Positions 35,397-58,764 of a stretch of 64,000 nt of DNA are shown here, piece by piece. Below the pieces are notes generated by a model. That model made no database searches, was not told the DNA's origin, and worked only from the letters and a program-made list of their open reading frames with translations. Source of the stretch: Hepsetus odoe (taxonomy: Eukaryota; Chordata; Actinopteri; Characiformes; Hepsetidae); NCBI GenBank assembly GCA_017165825.1, contig CM029387.1, positions 14,682,445 to 14,746,444 of the forward strand, written 5' to 3'. Within the stretch, counting starts at the first letter, position 1; each line of letters opens with the position of its first letter. The position numbers were made by a program, and so were the translations under genes.

Positions 35397-35605
35397 GGAG
35401 GCATGGTGCCACAGCGGGTAATGCTGTCACATCCCAGTGAAAAGGTCCTGGGTTTGATTCCCAGGCAGGACGGTCCAGGTCCTTCAGGTGTGGAGTTTGC
35501 ATGTTCTCTCCGTGTCTGTGTGGGTTTCCTCCATGAACTCCGGATCCGGGTCAGGTGGATTAGAGATGCAAAATTGCTCCCTAATTGTGAATTTGTATTT
35601 TGCCC
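35397..35605 (-). repeat. interspersed fish repeat ('GTTTGCATGTTCTC' type)
   Basis: GGCATGGTGCCACAGCGGGT, GGTCCTGGGTTTGATTCCCA, GTGTGGAGTTTGCATGTTCT and GTGTCTGTGTGGGTTTCCTC match the 22058 family in the same orientation. The rest is replaced by unrelated sequence. Confidence 0.75.
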
Positions 35606-36529
35606 CAAAATGAAACAGGAACTGGCCAAATAGTGCAACCAAAGAGAAAAGACAAATTCACAGTCAAACATTTACCAGGCAGAGAGTTCAATAGCCTAAA
35701 TACCCATCAGTGCTATAAATCCCTGACTCGGAGACTTGACAGTGGCTCAAGAAATGTTGCAAGGAACAGAATGTTTGCTAGTAGTATTAATATGAGTCAG
35801 TAATAGGCATAATGGACTGTACTGAGGACCATGCAGACACAAATTATATTTAATTCAGCAATTTGATGTTAAATTTGATTGCAAACATTAGAAGTGCTGC
35901 CAGTCAACACAAGGTGCTGTCGGTTAAAACTGTTTTTCCCACCAACTGCAAGATGGTAACTATCACTGACCACCAAGGTGAGCAGTTCACCTCAAGTAAG
36001 CCCTGTGGTACACCATATGTGATGGAGGGATCTGCTTTTTTATTAGCTCTGTAGAATAGTTTAACATCCCCTCATGTCAGCTGTGACACAGCACTAGCAA
36101 TATAGAGATGCTGGGCAAACCACATGGTAGCTATTTAACAAGTGGGGGGATGACTCCCCATCAAACCCCTGGGAAGATCACAGCAGTGTTAGCCCACATG
36201 TACTGCTTAGTATACTCATCCGCTGAGTAAAGACCATTATATTTCATTTCATTTCATTTCATTTCATTTAAAAAAAGTCACTGAATAGAATCACTAAAAA
36301 GATCCACGTTTTCTTATTGTTAACAACAATTTTTAACCATTTAACAAGACTTCAAAGATTTGGTCAAATCCTGCAGTGATTACTTTATTCCTTAAATAAA
36401 GCATATTTCTGTAAAATAATCGATTCTGGGAGATGTGGCCAAAAATGTCTGTGTATATTGTAATTACAGGGTGGACCTTCCACTAATTCCACACAGTTTG
36501 TGATTGTTAAAATTACATTATTTCCATAC

Positions 36530-36835
36530 ATAGTTAACAGAAATGAAGTATTTCTTAGCATTTTATTTCTATTTTACAAAATCTGAGATATTATAATTCT
36601 GTAAATTAGTTCAGTAAGGCATTATAATTCAATAAAGTAATTTAGGAAAGTTCTGTAATTCAGTATTTTTGTAATTCAATGAAGTATTATAATTCTGTAA
36701 AGTTCTGGAATTCAGTAAGGTACTTAATTCAATAAAGTAATTGAGTAAAATTCAGTAAAGCAATTCAGTAAGGTACTATAATTCAGTAAAGTATTTGAGT
36801 AAAGTAATACGGAAAGGTATTATAATTCTATAAAG
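36530..36835. repeat. degenerate AT-rich tandem array, 'TAATTCAGTAAAGTA' type
   Basis: Units of about 15-20 bp such as TAATTCAATAAAGTAATT, TAATTCTGTAAAGTTCTG and AATTCAGTAAGGTACT recur, many of them diverged. Confidence 0.8.
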
Positions 36836-37050
36836 CTCTGACAGCTATCACTGTATTATTTCTATTATAGCAGCATATTACACCAGTGCCTACTTCCTTT
36901 TCTCCACCCCTCTCTCTCTCTTTCTCCCCCCAAGTCTCCCCTCCTTTCCACCCCTCATCCTCCTTTATGTCTGTGTGCATATGTGTGTGCTCATCTGCAG
37001 GGAATAGCAGAGAGCTACAGGCTACAGGCCACTTTCACAGACTGACTGGC

Positions 37051-37056
<6 letters not shown>

Positions 37057-37133
<77 letters not shown>
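37057..37133. repeat. (GT)25 followed by (GA)n microsatellite
   Basis: Clean (GT)n at 37057-37106 switching to (GA)n to 37133. Confidence 0.96.
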
Positions 37134-37143
<10 letters not shown>

Positions 37144-39218
37144 GGAGAAAGATTTCATCAATATTTAATGAGATTTACACACCGCTCTAGTGTAACATGT
37201 CTTTTGTTTCATATCTAACACATCAAAGCAGAGGTTTACTATCAAATAACTAATAAATAAACTCATACCTGCCCACCCTCTTTGATCCCCTAATTGACAT
37301 TTACAGATACCTTACAATAAAGGTTCATGTAGAAATATTTAACATGTATCAGCATTTTAAATCTCTCACCTTGCAATGACTGGAATCACTAAAAATCATT
37401 TCAAAATACTTTACATAAAGTTCTTCCAATAGGAATGTGCCCATTTATTTAGTAGATAATAAAGACAATGTAAACAATACAATGTTTCTTTAATAATTAT
37501 TGTTGATGCTCTTAGCAACAATGGTTCTATAAAGCACAAAAAAGGTTATTGGGCTTGTAAGAGTAGCAGAACCCTTTTTGGCTCCATATTTAAGCAACAG
37601 GTTCTTCCCAAATAACCAAGTCTGTGTTTCTGTGTGAATGACTGAATGTTATTTTTATCAGCTAATTGAAATTTTCATAAATCGCTGCCTTCTGATCAAT
37701 GCATTCTGATGCACCACTGGGTTTTTGCATCCCTCATGTATGGGAAAAGTGTCTGCACTCTCTGCAGTGCAAGTATTTCACTGCACTCCAGGTGGGTGTG
37801 GTTGTGAAACAAGGTTAGCTGATGCCATTGACAAATTACAAGCTATTCATCCCTCTCTCACTCCTGAAGCAGGAGAAGAATGCTCTGCATATATTCTCCA
37901 GCATACAAATGAATTATTTTTAAAGTGATTGTGTCTTTTAAAGGGATTCATGTTTTAGTATTTCCACAAACAGCAAGACTTTTTTTAAACTACATTCTTT
38001 TTTTGTTAATTAAACAGCCTGATTTTGTTATTGTGCCTTTAAAACTGTGCCTTTAATTATGTAAATGAGCTGTTTTTAATTAGCTGTAAAGCAATGTGCA
38101 TCATAATACATTTAAAAACAAAATCTAGGATAGTACACCCCTTAAACTACAATCTGAATAGGCAGGAATAAACTGCTGAACGAATAAGTGGATATGCTAA
38201 TGTGACAGCACAAAAACAAGAAATGCAAAATGGACTGCTTTTAAGCTGCACAAATGGACGATTTGGAAGTTAATGTTTTTGTGATGGCAATGAAAAAAAA
38301 AACAGAAAAAAAAACTGAAAAAAAAAAACTACTCAATCTATTCACTTAGAATACAGAAATGTATTCCCTCAGTCGTGTTCCAACACCTACTTTGTTTAGA
38401 ATCAGACACTAAACAGCCAATGAGAACAGAGGTAATTCAGATAAAACAGTCCTAAATAACAAAAAACAGTCCACTTAGTTCTAAAGGATAAAGAGAGATT
38501 CAAAAATGGCCAGGTAAACTCGTAAGTGAATCTGACTTTATTTTGAAAATGTATAATCTGGACATATGTGAGTATGTTTGTAACTCTAGAGTTTTAGGAC
38601 AATGGCAGGACCATAGCAGTTAAACGCACACACACACACATCAGGACAGACTAGGACATGCTGCATAAGGAGACAGGAGAATAAAGAGGAGACTAAATAC
38701 ATGTAGGGCAAGAAAAGACAAATGGACACATAGCAAAGAAGCCATATTAAAGACTGCCCAGAGGTTAGATTGATCAATCGAGCAAAACACAGTATTTTTC
38801 ATCCTACAGTCATCTGACAGAGGGAAGGCCAGAGTGGGAGAGAGAAAAGAAAAAAGATAAGAGACACTGGGGCTTTGTCAGAATGAGTGAGTGTAAATAA
38901 TTTACACCGTCTGACTGCTCGGTGACACAGCCATGTTTTATTCATCCTTTCTTCATCTCAGAAAAATAAAAGCGCTACAAAACGACTGAAACCCAGTTCT
39001 GGCAGTATGAAAAGACATATGAGGTCAATTCATTTCTGCAGCTGCTGGTGTAAAAAGAAACTAAAAAGAGTGATGTAATGAATATTGAATGAATATTGTT
39101 AAGGGTTGTGCCTTAGTTAGGCACAGGTCAGGGCAGCCTATAAGAGCAGAGGTCATTTACATGCCTGACACTGTTTGTTTAATCTTTATATATATATGTA
39201 TATATGTGTGTGTGTGTA

Positions 39219-39609
39219 CAGTACTGTGCAAAAGTTTTAGGCAGGTGTGGAAAAAATGCTGTGAACAAAGAATGCTTTCAAAAATGGAAGTGTTAATCAT
39301 TTATTTTCATCAATCAACAAAATGCAGTGAATAAACAAAAGAGAAATCTACATCAAATCAATATTTGGTGTGACCACCCTTTGCATTCAAATCAGCATCT
39401 GTTCTTCTAGGTACACTTGCAGACAGTTTTTGAAGGAAGTCGACTAGTAGGTTGTTCCAAACATGACTGTGTTTCAACCTACGTGTGGCATTGATGATCA
39501 TTAGCACCTGTTTAGTAAAATTGGTTGATCATACACCGACTATAATCCTACAAAATCCCTGACTTTACAGCATTTTTTCACACCTGCCTAAAACTTTTGC
39601 ACAGTACTG
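39219..39609. mobile_element. 391-bp MITE (Tc1/mariner type)
   Basis: Terminal inverted repeats of about 45 bp: left CAGTACTGTGCAAAAGTTTT (then AGGCAGGTGTGGAAAAAATG) and right the mirror, CATTTTTTCACACCTGCC then AAAACTTTTGCACAGTACTG. TA flanks both sides (39217-39218 and 39610-39611). No coding capacity. The inverted repeats are nearly perfect, pointing to a fairly recent insertion. Confidence 0.9.
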
Positions 39610-39629
39610 TATATATATATATATGTATA

Positions 39630-39664
<35 letters not shown>

Positions 39665-39674
39665 GATTAAACAA

Positions 39675-39739
<65 letters not shown>
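39610..39739. repeat. (TA)n and (CA)n between two transposons
   Basis: (TA)n with GTGTG interruption at 39610-39663, then (CA)28 at 39683-39739. Confidence 0.93.
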
Positions 39740-39741
<2 letters not shown>

Positions 39742-41092
39742 GTCTCACAAAAGTGAGTACACCCCTCACATTTTTGTAAATATTGTATTATATCTTTTCA
39801 TGGGACAACACTGAAGATATGACACTTTGATACAATGTAAAGTAGTCCGTGTACAGCTGGTATAACAATGTAAATTTGCTGTCCCCTCAAAATAACTCAA
39901 CACACAGCCATTTATGTCTAAACCACTGGCAACAAAAGTGAGTACATGTGAAATGTCCACAAATGAAAAATATCCACATTGTGCCCAATTAGCCATTTTC
40001 CCTCCCTGGTGTGTCATGTGACTCATTAGTGTTACAAGGTCTCAGGTGTGAATGGGGAGCAGGTGTGTTAAATTTGGTGTTATCGCTCTCACACCCTCTC
40101 ATACTGGTCACTGAAAGTTCAACATCAACACCTCATGGCAAAGAACTCTCTGAGGATCTGAAAAAAAAAGATCTGTTGCTCTACATAAAGATGGCCTAGC
40201 CTATAAGAAGATTGCCAACACCCTGAAACTGAGCTGCAGCACGATGGCCAAGACCATACAGCAGTTTAACAGGACAGGTTCCACTCAGAACAGGCTCCAC
40301 CATAGTCCACCAAAAAGGTTGAGTGCACGTGCTCAGCATCATATCCAGAGATTGTCTTTTGAAAATAGACATATGAGTGCTGCCAGCATTGCTGCAGAGG
40401 TTGAAAGGGTGGGGGGTCAGCCTGTTAGTGCTCAGACCATACGACCACATGTCCTGTGGCCTGATGAGACCAAGATGAACTTATTTGGTTCAGATGGTGT
40501 CAAGCGTCTGTGGCGGCAACCAGGTGAGGAGTATAAAGATAAGTGTGTCTTGGTGGTGGGAGTGTCATGGTTTGGGGCTGCATGTGTGCTGCTGCTGATG
40601 AGTGCACTGGGGAGCTACATTCATTGAGGGAACCATGAATGCCAACATGTACTGTGACATACTGAAGCAGAGCATGATCCCCTCCCTTCAGAAATTGGGC
40701 CGCAGGGCAGTATTCCAACATGATAATGACATCAAAGACATCTTCAAGATGACCACTTGCTTGCTATAGAAACTGATGGTATAGGTGCTGGACTGGCCAA
40801 GCATGTCTCCAGACCTAAACCCTATTGAGCATTTGTAGGGCATCCTCAAACTGAAAGTGGAGGAGAGCAAGGTCTCTAACATCCACCAGCTCCATGATGT
40901 CATCATGGAGGAGTGGAAGAGGATTCCAGTGGCAACCTGTGAAGTTCTACTGAACGCTATGCCCAAGAGAGCTGTACACTGACTACTTTACACTGTATCA
41001 AAATGTTGTATCTTCAGTGTTGTCCCATGAAAAGATTTAATAAAATATTTACAAAAATGTGACAACTGTACTCACTTTTGTGAGATACTGTG
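39736..41092 (+). mobile_element. Tc1-like transposon, 1.36 kb, inactive
   Basis: Inverted ends: left CACAGTGTCTCACAAAAGTG, right CACTTTTGTGAGATACTGTG. Transposase remnants on the plus strand: an N-terminal DNA-binding part (LSCSTMAKTIQQFNRTGS, RLSARAQHHIQRLS), then DETKMNLFGSDGVKRLWR, a GGGSV-like segment, and SPDLNPIEHL just downstream. A deletion joins SAQTI directly to the middle of the DDE domain, and frames shift, so no intact enzyme remains. It lies between (CA)n and (GATA)n repeats, with a TA at 41093-41094. Confidence 0.92.
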
Positions 41093-41093
41093 T

Positions 41094-41094
<1 letters not shown>

Positions 41095-41139
<45 letters not shown>
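41095..41139. repeat. (GATA)11 microsatellite
   Basis: Clean tetranucleotide repeat directly after the Tc1 element. Confidence 0.96.
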
Positions 41140-42914
41140 GAGATTATATAAAAGCTAGATCTATAACTGTCTTCCAGTGACAAAAAAAGAACTTAGGTGA
41201 TAAAAACAACCAAGAAAAAATTTAGAAAGTCAGCAGGGGGTTTAACCTTGAGGGCTTGAGGGCTTCATTCCCTACCAAATTTATAAAAAAGAAAAACAAA
41301 TACTGCAAATTTCCAAAGCCAAAGCAATTGGTATTTTTTTGGGTTATTTTAGCAATTCTTATTTAAAGAAAAAGCAGACGCTACACATTCCACATTTACA
41401 ATGCAATAAGACCCCTGTTTGTATGTGATTTATCTTAGAAGCAAATTTTTTTTTTCAGTGCTAAACAACCCTGCCCCATGATTAAATAATTTGCAGAAAA
41501 GCAATGAGCTATAAACTCACATAAATCACATAATATAAGAAACAGTAAAATGTTACTCAAATACAGAGCCATAACTAACCCCTAACCCCATTAATATTAA
41601 CATTAGTTATAATATAAGTTATGTTTTTTATGCTAGTAAAGCACTTTCATGGCTTGTATATAAGTGAAAGGAAGCAAAAGTTATGTATGTATCCATGTGA
41701 TATAAGACACCCTTGAATAAGGTGTGTGTGTGTGTGTGTATAGGCAATAGATTATGGGTGTGAGTGACCCATTTCCCCTGACTCAGATGATGTGGCTGTT
41801 TCAACACTGCATCCATCTTCTTTACACACACACACACACTCACACTCTCACACACACACAGTAATTGAGTGAATTTATTTTAACAATGTTCAACCTACAT
41901 ACTAATTCAAAAGCTAATTCACAGTCCCAGCTTCCCTGCTCTAACAAATCATGAAGGGTCCAGGAGATGAGATGTGTTACTGAAGCACAAAGAAAATGTT
42001 TAAATGGATGCAAAAAGGCTTTCCAGTATAACATGTGATAGTTGATCTGTGATCTGCACTTAGATAACTGCTCCTTTAACTTAAGGAGAAACCTCTGCAC
42101 AGTTTTTAGAGTACATTATTAATTCCAGATGATATTTATTACTTATGCTATGCATGTCAAAGGTGTGCACAGTCTTATGAATCAGGGCTAAGCAACAAAT
42201 TAAGCAAAGTAGCAGATTTCACAAATGTTAAATGTTGCAGTCTATCCATAAGCTTCCCTTTGTCACATTGTCACAGAGTACCTTGACTTTATTGATATTG
42301 GCACCATTATTTTTGGTAAAGATACAAAGAATCCTTTTCATGGCATGACTGTGTTTACTACTTTATACAATGCTGGGCACAGCTATAGTAATACAGAGTA
42401 CCATAATAAGGAATCCCTCCAGGTTATCCTCTGTTCTTTAACCCCTCTATCAAGAGTGGTCAAAGGTTGACCTTGATGCCATTAACTTTTTTTTTCTCTG
42501 GATTTTGGGAAAAACAGCCAGATTTTGTTTGGAATCTCCTGGTATTTCACATTGTCCATGGTGTATCTGACAGGGTCCCCAGCAGCTCTGGAACAAAACC
42601 TCCAATTAAGCCCAAAATTGAGTTAATTATTGAGGGACTATTTGATTGAGGGACTAATTATTTTATGCTGAGTGGATTTTCTTTTTACCCACATGCTATA
42701 AAGTTCTCCAACAATCCATACAAATAAATTACACATTTATGGGCTAAAGATGAGTATGTCAATTGTTACTTAAATACTGGAATTTGGGACACTATTACCT
42801 GAGGAGGCTGATAAATCCACTCACCAAGGTTTTTAGTTGTTTGTTCTTTACATCTTGACAATATCTCAAACATTCAAGAAGAGAGATCCATAGGTGCTAG
42901 GATAAATTAAGAGA
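41140..42914. other. intergenic, downstream of dnaaf11
   Basis: AT-rich unique-looking sequence with short (GT)n at 41721-41740 and (CA)n at 41825-41860. No gene, no recognised transposon. Confidence 0.75.
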
Positions 42915-42920
42915 TTTATT
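42915..42920 (-). terminator. dnaaf11: dnaaf11 candidate polyadenylation signal
   Basis: AATAAA on the minus strand, 190 bp past the stop codon. It is the first canonical hexamer I see downstream. Not proven to be the used site. Confidence 0.5.
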
Positions 42921-43109
42921 TGTTCAAGTTGAGGCACATTATTTTGGTAAAAATAAAGCAAGGCAGCCTGTTTTGTAGCTTGAACAAATCAGTAGTCTTT
43001 TTGAGATAACAGCAATGTCATATTTGGTCCACAACTTGCAGCCTTTGAATGCACATCACTACAAAAATATGCTCACCCACTCCCTCTCTCTGTGTTTCAG
43101 ATTCATTTG

Positions 43110-56473
<13,364 letters not shown>

Positions 56474-56490
56474 ACTGTAGTTTGTTGGGC

Positions 56491-56504
56491 GTCGCTATAG
56501 CAAC
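56491..56504 (-). promoter_or_regulatory. dnaaf11: RFX X-box at the dnaaf11 start
   Basis: GTTGCTATAGCGAC (minus-strand reading; plus GTCGCTATAGCAAC) fits GTHNYYATRRNAAC in full. It ends 18 bp upstream of the ATG. RFX factors with FOXJ1 drive motile-cilium genes, so an X-box here is functionally sensible. Confidence 0.8.
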
Positions 56505-57282
56505 CGCCAGACCATACTACCACAGTAAAGAAAAAGTACAAAATAATACAAAACCATCAGAAATACATTTAATTTTGTGGTACAGTTATTACTGAAGGTA
56601 GAGAAAAACTAATAATAATAAAAAAAACAAATTAGAATTATTTGTCTGGACATCTGTTTTTATACAATAAAAGATCAGCAGTTCTGGACTTACAGAATTG
56701 CGTCATATCGCCACAGGAGGGCAGCACACTCGTGTGTCTACACTCAGGCGGCGTCCCAAACCGCATACTACTACACTAGTCTAGAAAAGTAGGACGCGAC
56801 CGTTAGAAGGGCTTTCAGTAAAATAGGATGTAAAGTATAGAAGCGTGTGGATTGGGACGCAGCTTCATTTTATGACGCTCGTGTTTTTGAAGCTTCTTTG
56901 GTCACGTGGTTAACCACTCTGTTTTTGCCCAGTTCTGAATAAACTACATGTACCAAGTTCCCATAATTATGTTTATAAACCATTTCGTAACACCATCTGA
57001 AAATATATATATATATATATATATTCGGAATATTTGAATATGCCAGAAGCAACATGGAACTGGTCTTTATAAGTGAATGAGTGAATGAATAAAGCAAAGT
57101 TTATTTCATCCCCTGTCCCAGCACACCTGACTCAGCTCATCAGGTCATGTCAATCCCTTTATGTTATGCCAGATTTAAGATTTTGAGACAACACAGGGTT
57201 AAATGTTTTGCTCAATGGTGGAAGTGCTGGAGGTTGGATTTGAACCTGGGACCCCTTGTATCCTACCACTAAATGAAAGTGA

Positions 57283-57512
57283 CTATTGTCATTGCGAGGT
57301 CACAGCACAGCACACAGTGAACGACAACAAAATTAGACTTCTGCATTTAACCCATGCAAACACCGTGCAGCAGGGGGCAGCTATGAAAGCTGCCGGGGAG
57401 CAGTGATGGGGACAGTACCTTGCTCAAGGTTACCTCAGGGCAACCTATTGGTAAGGGTAAGGAAGTTGAACCCACAAACTTCCGATCCTGTGGCCAACTC
57501 CCTAACCATTAT
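57283..57512 (-). repeat. SINE-A copy with intact CTCF-like core
   Basis: From CATTGCGAGGTCACAGCAC through GCAGCAGGGGGCAGCT at about 57366-57381 to the B-box-like AACCCAC region and ACTCCCTAACCATTA. The head's last 20 bases are lost. Confidence 0.82.
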
Positions 57513-58410
57513 TGTTTTTATTGTTGTGGCTGTCGTTGATATTGCTGTTTATTAGTGGTAGCACACAATCCCTTCCTGCACGGTTTCATATATGAGTTTA
57601 AATCTTTAGAGGATTTAATAAACCTAAGATTTGACAATGCTGTCCAACATTGTAATCCTTGAAAAAATCCTCCATCCAAGCTCATCTACAAAACAAGCAG
57701 CAACCTGAGTCTGCAGAGAAGTAACACCATCCCCCTGTAAACACCGCTCTCCTCTTCTCTTTCTTCTCCCCAGGCACAGGGTGGGTGTTGCGTGAGAGTG
57801 TAAACAGGGCAGCAAGGCCTCCATAGTGCTCCCGGCTGTCACAGCACGATGGAGAAGGACACTTAAAGTAAGGGTGTGTCTGTGTCAAGTATAAGCTTTC
57901 CTCTTCTTTTCTTCCATTTTCATTTTCTCCCTCTTTCTCTCTTCTTCTCTATCTCTCCCTCTCTGCACACTCGGGACCTCCCAGGTGTTAGACATCACTT
58001 CCTCCAACAGGGAGAAAGCAAAATAAATAGATCTGGATGAGAACACACACACACACACACATGTGGATGACCCTGGAAGAAGGTCATCTGTCAAACAGAT
58101 TTAATGTGGACATCTGAGAGTAAACATAATGTATAATATTATATATCTGGTTATGCTGTATCTGTATATCATAGACATATATGCCATACAAATATGAAGA
58201 CTAAAAATATTATTTAACATTAGCCTACAATTTAGTGGCATTCACGGAACAGCATTCAACTACTCAGGTTGACCTTTAAGAGGTGGTAGCTTTATTTATT
58301 TATTTTTTGTATGTAAAATGTATCCATCTGTTGATATCGCCTTTAGTTTCTGTAATAGGCTGTTTGCCTGATTTTTTTTTTATTATTAATTTCCCGTTCA
58401 CTCGATTTTA

Positions 58411-58645
58411 ATTGGTTTAATTTTGCCTCGGAAGACGTGATTCGTAATTTTATTGGTCGGCGCACCTATCACTCAATATATCATGGGCCTTCTCCAGCGT
58501 TATTTTCGTCGGGATTTTATTGGCGTTTGGACTCTCGCTGTGAACCAATCACAGCTACGAACTCATGGTCAGAAGGCGGGGCTTGTTGGAAGACGGCGCT
58601 AATTCGTGTACTCTATAAAAATACTTTCGTGTTTTCGAGGCCAAA
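58411..58645 (+). promoter_or_regulatory. pfkp core promoter: CCAAT boxes, GC box, TATA box
   Basis: ATTGG (inverted CCAAT) at 58411, 58452 and 58519; CCAAT at 58545-58549; GC box GGCGGGGC at 58575-58582; TATAAAAATA from 58614. The start codon is at 58680, so transcription probably starts near 58640-58650. A clear NF-Y/Sp1/TATA layout. Confidence 0.75.
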
Positions 58646-58679
58646 TCCGAAACAGCGTTGAAAAAGCTTCACCAGAACG

Positions 58680-58764
58680 ATGCCGGACTCCAAAAAATTC
58701 TTTGAAAATCTCTCCGGAGCGGGGAAGTCTATCGGGGTCCTGACGAGCGGCGGAGATGCTCAAG
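58680..58764 (+). CDS. pfkp: pfkp coding exon 1
   Basis: 28 codons plus one base; Met1 to Gln28 ending LTSGGDAQ. Donor GTGAGC at 58765. Confidence 0.95.

Larger units (their letters stand above)
35606..39215. other. intergenic region between kcnq3 promoter and transposon cluster
   Basis: No gene recognised. Contents: an (ATTTC)n run at 36239-36270; a degenerate AT-rich tandem array at 36530-36835; (GT)n/(GA)n at 37057-37133; poly-A runs at 38294-38330; a short stretch at 37500-37625 (TGGTTCTATAAAG) that resembles a common fish MITE; and (GT)n at 39205-39217. Confidence 0.75.
56474..58679. other. dnaaf11-pfkp divergent intergenic region
   Basis: 2.2 kb between two start codons in opposite directions. 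It contains the X-box, a CTCF-like stretch GCCACAGGAGGGCAGC near 56710, (AT)n at 57003-57024, a partial SINE-V-like piece (57190-57275), a SINE-A (57283-57512), (CA)n at 58044-58061, and the pfkp promoter. No gene such as tmem71 was recognised here. Confidence 0.8.

Noticed and set aside
40244..40627. 127-codon open frame on the plus strand
   Set aside because: Fragment of a Tc1 transposase with an internal deletion.
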